Notes: generated by a model from the sequence alone, not told the origin. Positions 7,489 through 16,247 are shown, numbered from the stretch's first letter. The stretch is 33,809 nucleotides of DNA from JAFGMQ01 sp036733345 (GCA_036733345.1 DAINAR010000034.1:1-33809), one strand, 5' to 3'. Program-made: numbers and translations.

Positions 7489-8370
7489 TTATTCTGTGGG
7501 AAGATCTTTTCTGAACATCAGAAAATATGCGACTCCGATAAAAAGGAAACCGCCAAAAATATTTCCTACGGTAACAGGAAAAATATTCCAAAGCCATACA
7601 TCCGACCAGCTAAGGCCATTATTGGCAGCAAGCATTCCACCTGTTTTTTCAATAACAGACGGGTACCAGTCAACCAGGAATTTCCCTGTTGGCAGAAAAT
7701 ACATATTCGCAACACAGTGTTCAAAGCCTGAAGCAACAAATGCCATAATAGGAAACCATATGCCAAAAAACTTCCCTATTATATCATCAGCCGTAATTGC
7801 TAACAGAATTGCAATGTTTACCAGAAAATTACATCCTATGGCCTTTAAGAAACATGACCATAAGCCAGCAGCTCCTACTGCCTTGTAACCCAGAATCTTG
7901 CCTGCCGCAATACCAATGGCTGACATACCGAATCCGTTAACTGCCATAGTCCCATCTGCCTGGCCTGAAACGAAAGGACCCGCAGCCATAATATAAGCAT
8001 AGAAAAATGAACCGATAATATTTCCGATATATACCCAGAACCACACCTTGATCACCGAACCCCATGTGACCTTCTTCATCATTGCCGCCATAGGAACAAT
8101 CATGCAGTCACCTGTAAAAAGCTCCATACCTGTAAGAACAATGGCAATCAAGCCTACGGGGAAGACTGCACCCCCAATGAGCTTAGCTATTCCAGCTCCA
8201 AGGTGAGCTCCCACTCCGGTCACGCAGACTGTACATAAGGCTCCTCCGATAGCAATATAAGCACCTGCCATAAAACCTCGAAGAAGCAATTGAAAAACAT
8301 CAAGCTTTGATTTATTGACTCCAGCAACTCCAACAAGAGACACCATTTTAGCCGGGGCATTAAAAGCCAT
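7489..8370 (-). CDS. Formate/nitrite transporter (FNT) family channel
   Basis: Pentameric membrane channel family moving small monovalent anions such as formate, nitrite or hydrosulfide. The 293 residues contain six hydrophobic helices and the family signatures: TGMELFTGD near 80-88, KAIGCNFLVN near 176-185, and the central histidine in GFEHCVANMYF (H218), equivalent to the gating histidine of FocA. The start ATG has GGAGG upstream. It is the first gene of a three-gene minus-strand unit. Substrate cannot be read from sequence; in a sulfate-reducer-like host formate or hydrosulfide are as plausible as nitrite. Confidence 0.92.
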   Translation of the reverse strand: MAFNAPAKMVSLVGVAGVNKSKLDVFQLLLRGFMAGAYIAIGGALCTVCVTGVGAHLGAGIAKLIGGAVFPVGLIAIVLTGMELFTGDCMIVPMAAMMKKVTWGSVIKVWFWVYIGNIIGSFFYAYIMAAGPFVSGQADGTMAVNGFGMSAIGIAAGKILGYKAVGAAGLWSCFLKAIGCNFLVNIAILLAITADDIIGKFFGIWFPIMAFVASGFEHCVANMYFLPTGKFLVDWYPSVIEKTGGMLAANNGLSWSDVWLWNIFPVTVGNIFGGFLFIGVAYFLMFRKDLPTE

Positions 8371-9017
8371 ACATCCACCTCCATTTATTAAAAAATTAAC
8401 AAAATAAAATGTCCTGCCTTGATCAATTGCCTACTTTCAAACAAATCATAAAACAATCATAATAGAAAACAGCTGACTTTTCGAGAAAACAATATTTAAA
8501 ACACAACTATGTGTCAAGCTGAAAGTAATTCAAAATCCATTTGTTTGGCAATTAATATTGCATAACATTTCATTTCTTTTTATTTACTTTCATATTTCTC
8601 ACTTATTTTATAACTTACAGTATAAATAGTCTCTCTAAACGTCATATTAATTTAGGCTTTTAAAAAAGATATAAGAGAAAGATTTGCGAATCTCGTGTCA
8701 TATAGCATACTAATAGTTCGCCGCAGAAACATACTGAGAAAGCCCATGGCAAATCCTGTATGCTGCCTTTAGTGAAATTGGTCGCTTTACAAAGATGTCA
8801 GCATGGAAATAAGGGCATTAATATTCCGAAACACGTTGACACATTTAACACTTTCAGCTAACAGATTTTCTAATAATTTATATCTTCAAAAATGAGTCCG
8901 GAGTGGGGATTTTTTCTCATGCACTTCAAAATAACCATTTATGGTTTTTAAGCGGCTTGTTATAATCCATGGCATTCAAACACCTTGAAAAGCCATAAAA
9001 TTTGTCGGGGATAAAAT
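8371..9017. other. Long AT-rich divergent intergenic region
   Basis: About 650 bases between the FNT gene (minus) and purA (plus). No protein gene, tRNA or recognised riboswitch was seen. It holds a TTGATCAA palindrome at 8419-8426, short inverted repeats (AGCATAC 8704-8710 with GTATGCT 8758-8764), and near its right end the likely purA promoter. Its size allows for an unrecognised small RNA. Confidence 0.5.
8933..8966 (+). promoter_or_regulatory. Probable purA promoter with overlapping palindrome
   Basis: An extended -10 element TGTTATAAT (8958-8966) lies about 50 bases before the purA start. The expected -35 position is a poor match (TTTATG, 8938-8943) but is covered by the perfect inverted repeat AACCAT-TT-ATGGTT (8933-8946). 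A bound protein there could control this extended -10 promoter. Confidence 0.45.
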
Positions 9018-10298
9018 ATGGGCAATATAGTTGTAGTAGGAACTCAGTGGGGTGATGAAGGGAAAGGTAAAATCGTTGACCTTTTGGCTCAGGATGTTGA
9101 TATTATAGTAAGATTCCAGGGAGGCAACAATGCCGGGCATACTCTTGTCGTAGATGGAAAAAAGTATATTTTCCATCTGATCCCATCAGGAATACTCTAT
9201 AAAAATAAAAAATGCGCAATTGGAAACGGTGTTGTTGTAGATCCTGAAATACTTTTGCAGGAAATCAAAAGCCTTAAAGAAGCTGGATTTGAAATAACAC
9301 CGGAAAGACTCTCCCTGAGCGAAAAGGCACATTTAATAATGACATACCACAAGGCGATTGACCTTGCCAGAGAAGCTGCAAAGGGAAAAGATAAGCTGGG
9401 AACCACAGGTAGGGGTATTGGTCCCTGTTATGAGGACAAGGCTGCAAGAACAGGAGTAAGAGTAATTGATCTGACTGAACCGAAAGTCCTGGAAGAAAAA
9501 ATAAGGTCTAATCTCAAGGAAAAAAACTTTTATCTCACCAAATTCTTTGGTTTTGAGGCCCTGGATGTAGGCCCTGTCCTGGATAATTATCTTCATATTG
9601 CTGAAGAAATCAATCCGTTTATTTCAAATATATCTCTTGAACTCGATCAGGCGCTAAAGGCTGAAAAACGCATCCTTTTTGAAGGTGCTCAGGCAACACA
9701 CCTTGATATTGATCATGGAACATATCCTTTTGTCACCTCTTCAAATCCAGTAGCTGGTCAGGTTTGCGCCGGAGCAGGCATCGGCCCTAAACAGCTTCAC
9801 AATATCTTTGGTATTGTCAAGGCATATACAACCAGAGTGGGATCCGGTCCTTTTGTATGTGAATTGAAGGATGAAACAGGAGACTATATTCAGGAAAAGG
9901 GAAGTGAATTCGGCGCCACAACCGGCCGGAAAAGACGCTGCGGCTGGCTTGATCTTGTAATGATAAGCGATTCAATACGACTTAATGGTCTTGACAGCCT
10001 TGTAATCACCAAACTGGATGTCCTCACAGGCCTGGAAAAAATAAAAGTCTGTATCGGGTATCAACTTGATGGAAAAATTATAAACTATGTGCCTGCAAGC
10101 CTCAGCAAACTGGATCGATGCATTCCCATTTACGAAGAAATGCCGGGCTGGAAAGAAGATATATCCCTGGCCAGGCATATGGAGGAACTGCCTCCGAATG
10201 CCAGGGCATATCTAAAGTCCATTGAAGAAATTACTGGAATACCAATTTCAATAATTTCTGTTGGACCCGGGAGGCAGGATACCATTGTTTTATCATAA
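9018..10298 (+). CDS. purA: Adenylosuccinate synthetase
   Basis: Converts IMP, aspartate and GTP into adenylosuccinate, the first committed step to AMP. The 426 residues match the family. The glycine-rich loop GTQWGDEGKGK is at 8-18 with the catalytic Asp13, and GNNAGHT carries the conserved His41. The segment TTGRGIGP and the C-terminal TKLDVL and GPGRQDTI motifs are present. GGGG at 9007-9010 serves as ribosome binding site. mnmG starts nine bases after the stop, so the two are probably co-transcribed. Confidence 0.97.
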   Translation: MGNIVVVGTQWGDEGKGKIVDLLAQDVDIIVRFQGGNNAGHTLVVDGKKYIFHLIPSGILYKNKKCAIGNGVVVDPEILLQEIKSLKEAGFEITPERLSLSEKAHLIMTYHKAIDLAREAAKGKDKLGTTGRGIGPCYEDKAARTGVRVIDLTEPKVLEEKIRSNLKEKNFYLTKFFGFEALDVGPVLDNYLHIAEEINPFISNISLELDQALKAEKRILFEGAQATHLDIDHGTYPFVTSSNPVAGQVCAGAGIGPKQLHNIFGIVKAYTTRVGSGPFVCELKDETGDYIQEKGSEFGATTGRKRRCGWLDLVMISDSIRLNGLDSLVITKLDVLTGLEKIKVCIGYQLDGKIINYVPASLSKLDRCIPIYEEMPGWKEDISLARHMEELPPNARAYLKSIEEITGIPISIISVGPGRQDTIVLS

Positions 10299-10307
10299 GA
10301 AAACCAA

Positions 10308-12224
10308 ATGACTACCTATGATAAAAAATATGATGTTATCGTAGTCGGCGCAGGTCATGCAGGCTGTGAGGCCGCTCTGGCAGCTGCGAGGATGGGCCAT
10401 CCTGCGCTGCTGATAACAATAAACCTTGACCACATTGCTGTAATGAGCTGTAACCCTGCCATCGGCGGCCTGGCCAAAGGCCACCTTGTCAAGGAAATTG
10501 ATGCCCTTGGCGGAGAGATGGCAAAGAACACAGACCAGACAGGGATACAGTTCCGTCGCCTGAATACCAGGAAGGGGCTTGCCGTGCAGGGATCAAGATC
10601 ACAAAATGATATGGATCTCTACCGGAAACGCATGAAGTCGGTATTGGAAAATCAGCAGAATCTTGATATCCGGCAGGCAATGGTGGATAAAATACTCGTA
10701 AAAAATGGTAGAATTTATGGAGTTGAAACACAGATTCATGAAAAATTTTTATCAAAGACAGTCATCCTGACAACGGGGACATTTTTAAGAGGTTTAATTC
10801 ATATAGGCCTTGATCACTTTCAGGCTGGCCGTATGGGAGATCCTCCCGCTGTAAGGCTATCACGGCAGCTTGAAAAACTTGGCTTTGAGATAGGCCGTCT
10901 TAAAACAGGCACAACTCCAAGACTCAATGGCAGGACAATTGATTACCAAGGCCTGACTGCACAGCATGGAGATGAAAAGCCCAGACCGTTTTCTTTTTCA
11001 ACAACTGAAATACCTTTGCCTCAAGTCCCCTGTTATATAACCTACACTAATAAGAATTCACATGATGCAATCAGGAAAGGACTTGACAGATCTCCTCTTT
11101 ATAGCGGAATCATAAAGGGAGTAGGCGCGCGGTACTGCCCATCCATTGAAGATAAGATAGTCCGGTTTGCTGACAAGGACCGGCACCAGATATTTCTTGA
11201 GCCGGAAGGTCTTGATACAATTGAGATTTATCCCAATGGGCTGGCCACCAGTCTGCCTGTTGACATACAGATCAAAATGGTAAGGTCAATTCCGGGCCTT
11301 GAAAATGCGGAAATACTTAGACCCGGATATGGAATAGAATACGACTATATCAATCCCCAGCAATTAAAACCGACTCAGGAAACCAAATTAATACATGGAC
11401 TTTATCATGCAGGACAGATAAACGGAACATCCGGCTACGAAGAGGCCGCCGCACAGGGACTTTTGGCAGGGATTAATGCGGCCCTCAAAATTCGGGGGGA
11501 AGATCCTCTTATACTTAAAAGGTCGCAGGCCTATATCGGTGTATTGATTGATGATTTGATTACAAAAGGGACTAATGAACCATACCGTATGTTTACATCA
11601 CGAGCGGAACATCGTCTTCTGCTAAGAGAGGATAATGCCGATTTCAGGCTGAGGGATATCGGTTATCGCCTTGGACTTGTCTCTGATGAAGAATATCAAA
11701 ATTTCTGCACAAAAAGAGAAAATGTCAAAAAACTCATGAAGCGCTTGAATGGAACCAGGATAAAGCCAGGACCAGAGATTAATGATCATTTGAATAAAAT
11801 TGGCTCTGCTCCTATTAAGCAGACAATAACATTGGCCCGGATATTAAAGAGAAGTGATATGTTTTTTGAAGATCTCAAGTCCTTTGACCAGGGGCTTTCT
11901 GATATTGATCCACAGGTTTCACTTGAGATAGAAACCAGAATTAAGTATGAGGGCTATATTGAGCGTCAGGAAAGAGAAGTTGAAAAATTTAGCCGGATGG
12001 AGGAATTGAAGCTTCCTGAAAGACTTGATTATAAATCAATCCATGGACTTACAACAGAGGTAAGAGAAAAACTCAGCAATGTAAGACCGATAAACCTGGG
12101 GCAGGCGTCCAGGATATCCGGCGTAACACCAGCAGCAATTATGGCCCTTCAGATCCATTTGAAAAGGGGCAATTTTATTAAAACACAGGCCTTGGAAAAA
12201 AAAGGAGCAACAAATGGCATATGA
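10308..12224 (+). CDS. mnmG: tRNA uridine-5-carboxymethylaminomethyl modification enzyme MnmG
   Basis: FAD-dependent subunit which with MnmE modifies the wobble uridine of certain tRNAs. The 638 residues cover the complete protein. The FAD-binding motif VVGAGHAGCEAA is near 13-24, followed by the family signature MSCNPAIGGLAKGHLVKEIDALGG, of which residues 46-54 form the core. The tRNA-binding C-terminal domain is intact. The ribosome binding site is weak, and the gene begins nine bases after purA, suggesting translation from the purA message. The last 11 bases overlap the next gene. MnmE is not in this window. Confidence 0.96.
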   Translation: MTTYDKKYDVIVVGAGHAGCEAALAAARMGHPALLITINLDHIAVMSCNPAIGGLAKGHLVKEIDALGGEMAKNTDQTGIQFRRLNTRKGLAVQGSRSQNDMDLYRKRMKSVLENQQNLDIRQAMVDKILVKNGRIYGVETQIHEKFLSKTVILTTGTFLRGLIHIGLDHFQAGRMGDPPAVRLSRQLEKLGFEIGRLKTGTTPRLNGRTIDYQGLTAQHGDEKPRPFSFSTTEIPLPQVPCYITYTNKNSHDAIRKGLDRSPLYSGIIKGVGARYCPSIEDKIVRFADKDRHQIFLEPEGLDTIEIYPNGLATSLPVDIQIKMVRSIPGLENAEILRPGYGIEYDYINPQQLKPTQETKLIHGLYHAGQINGTSGYEEAAAQGLLAGINAALKIRGEDPLILKRSQAYIGVLIDDLITKGTNEPYRMFTSRAEHRLLLREDNADFRLRDIGYRLGLVSDEEYQNFCTKRENVKKLMKRLNGTRIKPGPEINDHLNKIGSAPIKQTITLARILKRSDMFFEDLKSFDQGLSDIDPQVSLEIETRIKYEGYIERQEREVEKFSRMEELKLPERLDYKSIHGLTTEVREKLSNVRPINLGQASRISGVTPAAIMALQIHLKRGNFIKTQALEKKGATNGI

Positions 12225-12468
12225 CCCTTCAAAGGATAATATTCTGCACACATGGGAAAATGATGAAACAGGTCTTATGATTTCTATCTGCCGCTATGGA
12301 GATGGGGAAGAAAAACTTCAAATCGGACCCAGAAGATATACCAAGAAAGACGGTACAAAAACAACCACAAAACCCGGCCGTCTAGCCGTAGATGACGTAC
12401 TCTGGCTAAATGAAATTATTGAGGATGTAGTAAACAAGATGAATGAATATTATTTGAAGGATTCATAA
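12214..12468 (+). CDS. Small PC4-like protein, function uncertain
   Basis: 84 residues, start ATG within the end of mnmG, with a good AAGGAG ribosome binding site inside mnmG. The sequence has a beta-rich first half (MISICRYGDGEEKLQIGPRRY), a basic loop KKDGTKTTTKPGR and a C-terminal helix LWLNEIIEDVVNKMNEY. This resembles the layout of PC4/YdbC-type single-stranded nucleic-acid binding proteins, but similarity by eye is weak and the name is tentative. Overlap with mnmG suggests co-translation. Its stop overlaps the stop of rsmE on the other strand by six bases. Confidence 0.8.
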   Translation: MAYDPSKDNILHTWENDETGLMISICRYGDGEEKLQIGPRRYTKKDGTKTTTKPGRLAVDDVLWLNEIIEDVVNKMNEYYLKDS

Positions 12469-13212
12469 AAGCACTAAATCCCCCAATTCATATTGAACTA
12501 TTGCCGCAAAAGCAACTGCTGCGGTTTCGGACCTCAATATCCTGTTTCCCAGCGAAACAGTTATAAAACCTGCATCCATTGCAGACTTAACCTCATCTTT
12601 TTCAAAACCGCCTTCCGGCCCTACAACACCCACGAATTTTTTTATTGTTTTAACAGACCTCAGGATTCCCTTAAGGTCTTTTGATCCCTCATCTTCCCAG
12701 AAAATAACCTTGCAGGCGTCTATTCCTTTCCATGTTTCCATCAATTCCTCAAAATCAAAAATCGAAGCTATTTTAGCCGGGATATGTCTGCCGGACTGTT
12801 TTGCCGAACTGCGGGCTATCTCACGCCAGTGCCTCACCCTGTTTTCAACTCTTTCAGCTTCAGGCCTTGAAACCGATCGAATCGATGAAAATGGTAAAAT
12901 GCTTTCAACCCCCAGTTCCGATGCCTTCTGGATTATATAATCCATTGCTGCTGACTTTAAAAGGGCCTGGCACAAAATAATTTCAATTGGTGAAGTTGGA
13001 GGGTTTGGCAGGGATTTTTCAAGTTTTGCGATTACTTCTCTCGGATTTACTGAATCAATCACGGCCTGAAAGCGTCTACCATTGTTGTCCATAAGCACAA
13101 AATGATCGCCCGGCCGCATTCTCAATACTTTTGCAATATGCTTTGCCTCAGTACCTTTAATAGAGCATAAACCATTCTGATCTATTATTTCTTCAACGAA
13201 AAAACGCCTCAA
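12463..13212 (-). CDS. rsmE: 16S rRNA m3U1498 methyltransferase RsmE
   Basis: SPOUT-class methyltransferase modifying U1498 of 16S rRNA. Start taken as the TTG at 13212-13210, giving 249 residues beginning (M)RRFFVEE, the usual RsmE beginning, with GAGGTG a few bases upstream. A GTG at 13221 is an alternative. A frame from 13302 would run far into prmA and is unlikely. The N-terminal PUA-like domain (IKGTEAKHIAKVLRM) is followed by the knotted SAM domain with GVVGPEGGF and LGNRILRSETA motifs. It begins around the prmA stop, so prmA-rsmE are translationally coupled. Confidence 0.93.
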   Translation of the reverse strand: MRRFFVEEIIDQNGLCSIKGTEAKHIAKVLRMRPGDHFVLMDNNGRRFQAVIDSVNPREVIAKLEKSLPNPPTSPIEIILCQALLKSAAMDYIIQKASELGVESILPFSSIRSVSRPEAERVENRVRHWREIARSSAKQSGRHIPAKIASIFDFEELMETWKGIDACKVIFWEDEGSKDLKGILRSVKTIKKFVGVVGPEGGFEKDEVKSAMDAGFITVSLGNRILRSETAAVAFAAIVQYELGDLVLL

Positions 13213-13222
13213 ACCCTGCACC

Positions 13223-14113
13223 TCAAAGCACTCTTTTTGAAGCCAGACATGCCCATTCTTCCTGATACAGCACCTCATAATCATAGAAATTGTATTTATC
13301 AAGCATATCCCTGAGGTCCTTTTCCTGATCTCTGAGGATACCGGACAGGACCAGCCATCCTCCCGGATTCAGAAGCCCTTGGAAAAGAGGAAAAAGACCG
13401 ATTATTTCTTCAAAAAAAAGATTGGCAACTACAAAAGAAAAACTTCCTGCAATCTTATCAAGCCTTTGGGTAGAAAGCTCGATTTTGCCGGCCAGATCGT
13501 TTAATATAACGTTACGCTTTGCCCAGCGTACAGCCTCCGGATCTATATCAATGGCAAGGATCCTTGATGCCTTGAGTTTAGCAGCATAGATTGAAAGGAT
13601 CCCGCTTCCGGTCCCCACATCAAGCATTGTCCATTGTTCAGGCTTCGACAGCTTCTCAATCATCCGGAGACACATTTGAGTTGTGGGGTGCTGTCCTGTT
13701 CCAAAGGCAGGGCCGGGATCGATTTTAAGAACAATCCCGTTCGTTTCGGGGGGACGAGGTTCCCAGGCAGGTACAATAATCAGATTTGCGGAAATGATTT
13801 CAGCGGAAAAAAAGCCACGCCAGTTTCGGTTCCAGCCATTATCTTTAACTTTAACTAATTCGAATAGTGCAGCTTGGACCTCAGGAAAGATTGCTTCCAG
13901 ACCTTTGAGATATGAGTTTATGTTTGCCCTGATTTTCTCCAAATCATACGGCAAAGGAAGGTATGCCGTTAAAGAATGATCCTGAAAATCTTCAGTTACA
14001 ATGCCTGTGCATCCTAAATCAAAAAGAAAAGCGCTTAAGGCCTCGTGGGTTATGGGGTGGGTGTTTATTGAAATCTTAAGCCATTCCCCATGATCGGATT
14101 TTATAGCGGACAT
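13223..14113 (-). CDS. prmA: Ribosomal protein L11 methyltransferase PrmA
   Basis: SAM-dependent enzyme trimethylating ribosomal protein L11. The 296 residues show the family hallmark DPGPAFGTGQHPTT at 132-145 and the SAM loop LDVGTGSGILSI at about 164-175. The substrate-side motif reads VVANLFFEEI. The N-terminal L11-recognition domain is present. The ribosome binding site is weak (AAAGGT). A terminator for the upstream DUF35 unit lies 30 bases before the start, leaving little space for a separate promoter, so some readthrough may supply the message. Confidence 0.93.
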   Translation of the reverse strand: MSAIKSDHGEWLKISINTHPITHEALSAFLFDLGCTGIVTEDFQDHSLTAYLPLPYDLEKIRANINSYLKGLEAIFPEVQAALFELVKVKDNGWNRNWRGFFSAEIISANLIIVPAWEPRPPETNGIVLKIDPGPAFGTGQHPTTQMCLRMIEKLSKPEQWTMLDVGTGSGILSIYAAKLKASRILAIDIDPEAVRWAKRNVILNDLAGKIELSTQRLDKIAGSFSFVVANLFFEEIIGLFPLFQGLLNPGGWLVLSGILRDQEKDLRDMLDKYNFYDYEVLYQEEWACLASKRVL

Positions 14114-14145
14114 GGCTGAGACCTTTCATGCAATCACTAAAAACC

Positions 14146-14175
14146 AAAAAAGGCCCCCGTCGGATTGACAGGGGC
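14146..14175 (-). terminator. Terminator after the thiolase/DUF35 pair
   Basis: On the minus strand GCCCCTGTC (14175-14167) pairs with GACGGGGGC (14161-14153), including one G-U pair, and is followed by a run of six T (14151-14146). It lies 16 bases beyond the DUF35 stop. Confidence 0.85.
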
Positions 14176-14190
14176 TCTTATAGTTTACTT

Positions 14191-14622
14191 CTACGCCTTT
14201 TTGAAAACGTAGTTTATTTGTCCGTTAGGCAGCGTGTTGGCTTCCACGGTCATCTCCATGCCAACCGCAACATCCTGATCTGAAAGCTCACTTGCGAGTC
14301 TCCCGAAAACCTTATAATCACCGAAATCCAATAAGGCTATGGAATACGGAAGATCATCTCCAAACCCAACCGGGCCATATTCCAGCTTGCTGTAACTGAG
14401 AAGCTTCCCTTTTCCTGTGACTTCCTGCCAGTCCATATTGCTTGTAAAGCAGTTGCAGCAATCGGCCCTTGGCGGGAAAAAAATCTGACCACAATCCTTA
14501 CACTTCGTAGCCATAACCTTTCCCTTTTCCAGGTAGTCAACAAAATCATTGACCTTTGATATGGAGGTAAAGCTTACCGTTCCGAATTTCTTGAATCTAT
14601 CATCTATTTCTTTCTTGGCCAT
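14191..14622 (-). CDS. DUF35 zinc-ribbon/OB-fold protein, thiolase partner
   Basis: 143 residues with a short N-terminal helix, a rubredoxin-like zinc ribbon (C41-x2-C44 and C55-x2-C58) and an OB-fold domain (residues about 68-143). DUF35 proteins bind acyl-CoA and associate with thiolases or HMG-CoA synthases; in archaea they bridge a channelling complex. The gene starts six bases after the thiolase stop with a strong GGGAGG, so the two are almost certainly made together and probably form a complex. The terminator at 14146-14175 ends the pair. Confidence 0.9.
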   Translation of the reverse strand: MAKKEIDDRFKKFGTVSFTSISKVNDFVDYLEKGKVMATKCKDCGQIFFPPRADCCNCFTSNMDWQEVTGKGKLLSYSKLEYGPVGFGDDLPYSIALLDFGDYKVFGRLASELSDQDVAVGMEMTVEANTLPNGQINYVFKKA

Positions 14623-14628
14623 ATTATT

Positions 14629-15795
14629 TTACCTCCCTAAGATGGTAACATTTCCATACAGGCCCACACCACCAATATTATGGACCAGTCCTATTTGCGG
14701 ATCCTTTACCTGCATCTCTCCTGCTTCATCTCTGAGCTGGAGTACAATTGTCCTGATCTGTGATCCGCCTGTAGCGCCGATGGGATGACCCTTGGAGAGC
14801 AACCCTCCATCCACATTTACAGGTATGCTTCCCTCTTTATAGGTCTCTTTGCTCTTAATGAGATCTTTTCCCTCACCCGGCTTTGCAAAGCCTAAATTTT
14901 CATAGGCCATCATTTCCGCGATAGTGAAACAGTCATGGACCTCGGCCACATCAACATCTTTCGGGCCGATACCTGCCATTTTATATGCCTCAGCGCCGGC
15001 CTGTTCGCCTACTGTAAGGCCTGTAAAGAGGTCTCGCCCCGCCATGTTTACAGCAGTTGATGCCGCACCAACTCCTAAAATCCACACAGGTTTTTTGCAT
15101 AGAGCCTTGGCCTTTTCCTCATTTGCCACGATCACACAGGAGCTGCCGTCAGCATTTGCACAGCAATCTCCCACCCTGAGCGGGCTGGCCACAGGTGCGG
15201 ACATCGCATTTTCAGGGTCAGAGAACATGTCAAAGGTGACTGCTTTACGATATACGGCCTTTTCATTTATCTGCCCGTATGTGGCAGCCTTTACTCGAAT
15301 ACGCGCCAGATCTTCAGAAGTTGTACCGTACTTTGCCATATGAGCCCTGGCATACATTGCATAATAGGCCGGCATCATAGTGCCGAAAGGGCTTTCCCAC
15401 TGTATATCAGCACCGCGCCCCATTCTCTCCTGAGATTCTGCTGAGGTAATTTCCGACATTTTCTGGAAACCTACAACAGCCACAACATCATGAAGCCCTG
15501 CTTTTACCATTGAATAAGCCAGTTTCAGCCCTGTGCTGCTTGACGAACACAAAGTTTCCACATAAAAAGTTGGCTGAGGGGTAAGCCCGAAATACTCTGC
15601 AAGTGTGCCTGCCGGCGAACGCTGCTTATCATATTCCGGAGATGAACAAATAACAGAAGCATCAATATCCTTGGCAGAAATTTTTGCATCTGTCATAGCC
15701 TCTTTAAATCCCTCAAACGCCAGTTCCCTGATTGAGCCAGGGTATCCTCGAACAAAGGCGCTCTGGCCAACACCTATAATTCCTACTTTTCCCAT
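14629..15795 (-). CDS. Thiolase family protein (SCP2-like acetyl-CoA acetyltransferase type)
   Basis: 388 residues of the thiolase superfamily that make or break carbon-carbon bonds in acyl-CoA chains. The nucleophilic cysteine is C83 in VETLCSSSSTG, followed by an active-site GHPIGATGG and the C-terminal HNIGGVG. This arrangement and the DUF35 neighbour place it with the SCP2-like/archaeal-type thiolases rather than FadA/PhaA. Whether it degrades fatty acids, forms acetoacetyl-CoA or serves another pathway cannot be settled here. GGAGG precedes the ATG. A small hairpin (CCCTCA with TGAGGG, 15828-15846) is in the leader. Confidence 0.92.
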   Translation of the reverse strand: MGKVGIIGVGQSAFVRGYPGSIRELAFEGFKEAMTDAKISAKDIDASVICSSPEYDKQRSPAGTLAEYFGLTPQPTFYVETLCSSSSTGLKLAYSMVKAGLHDVVAVVGFQKMSEITSAESQERMGRGADIQWESPFGTMMPAYYAMYARAHMAKYGTTSEDLARIRVKAATYGQINEKAVYRKAVTFDMFSDPENAMSAPVASPLRVGDCCANADGSSCVIVANEEKAKALCKKPVWILGVGAASTAVNMAGRDLFTGLTVGEQAGAEAYKMAGIGPKDVDVAEVHDCFTIAEMMAYENLGFAKPGEGKDLIKSKETYKEGSIPVNVDGGLLSKGHPIGATGGSQIRTIVLQLRDEAGEMQVKDPQIGLVHNIGGVGLYGNVTILGR

Positions 15796-16247
15796 AAGTA
15801 TCCTCCAAAAAATTCACGGTAGATAGACCCTCAAAAAAAGTGAGGGACCAGCCTCAGCTCTATCTTAATACCCCGCATGGGCGCTTGATGCAGTGCAGGT
15901 AATCGCCAGGAACTGAGAGCATTATTTATGTTACGTTTAAAAAAGATAGAATATAAATAAAGATTATTAATTGGTCAAGAGGAAAAGATGGCAATCAGGT
16001 TGCCTCACATGAAATGTCGACAACCAATTCCCCTGATGACGCGATTCATCATACAGTATATCCATGCATTGTATTCATAATGGTCTGGGAAGAATTGCGT
16101 ATGCTTTAGCATAAGGCAAAAGGAGACAGGGAGCTAATGGCTACCCCCTTTTAAAACATAAAAACGTCAAAGGCAATATAAAAACAAGGACATATCGAAA
16201 CTTAAAAGAATGAATTCATGCATGTACTCTTGAACTTTGCAGAAAGA
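15796..16247. other. Intergenic region with several hairpins
   Basis: About 450 bases without a protein gene. It contains the leader hairpin of the thiolase (15828-15846), with CCTCA at 15852-15856 offering an alternative pairing, a small GGCAA/TTGCC hairpin near 15989-16003, and two stacked hairpins at 16095-16152. No tRNA or known riboswitch is recognised. Confidence 0.5.
16095..16152. other. Two adjacent hairpins in the gap before the glycosylase gene
   Basis: First hairpin: TTGC and TATGCT (16095-16105) pair with AGCATA and GCAA (16108-16119) around a TT loop. Second: AAAAGG (16118-16123) and GGGAGC (16129-16134) pair with GCT-A-CCC (16140-16146) and CCTTTT (16147-16152). On the minus strand the second could be a weak terminator, about 95 bases past the glycosylase stop. 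Otherwise the role is unknown. Confidence 0.4.

Noticed and set aside
8419..8426. TTGATCAA as an FNR-type site
   Set aside because: FNR sites need TTGAT and ATCAA separated by four bases; here the halves overlap.
8545..8562. Possible sigma-54 promoter (GG and GC elements in a TTGGCA / TTGCA context)
   Set aside because: The distance between GG and GC is 11 bases instead of 10, and the -24 hexamer is only partial.
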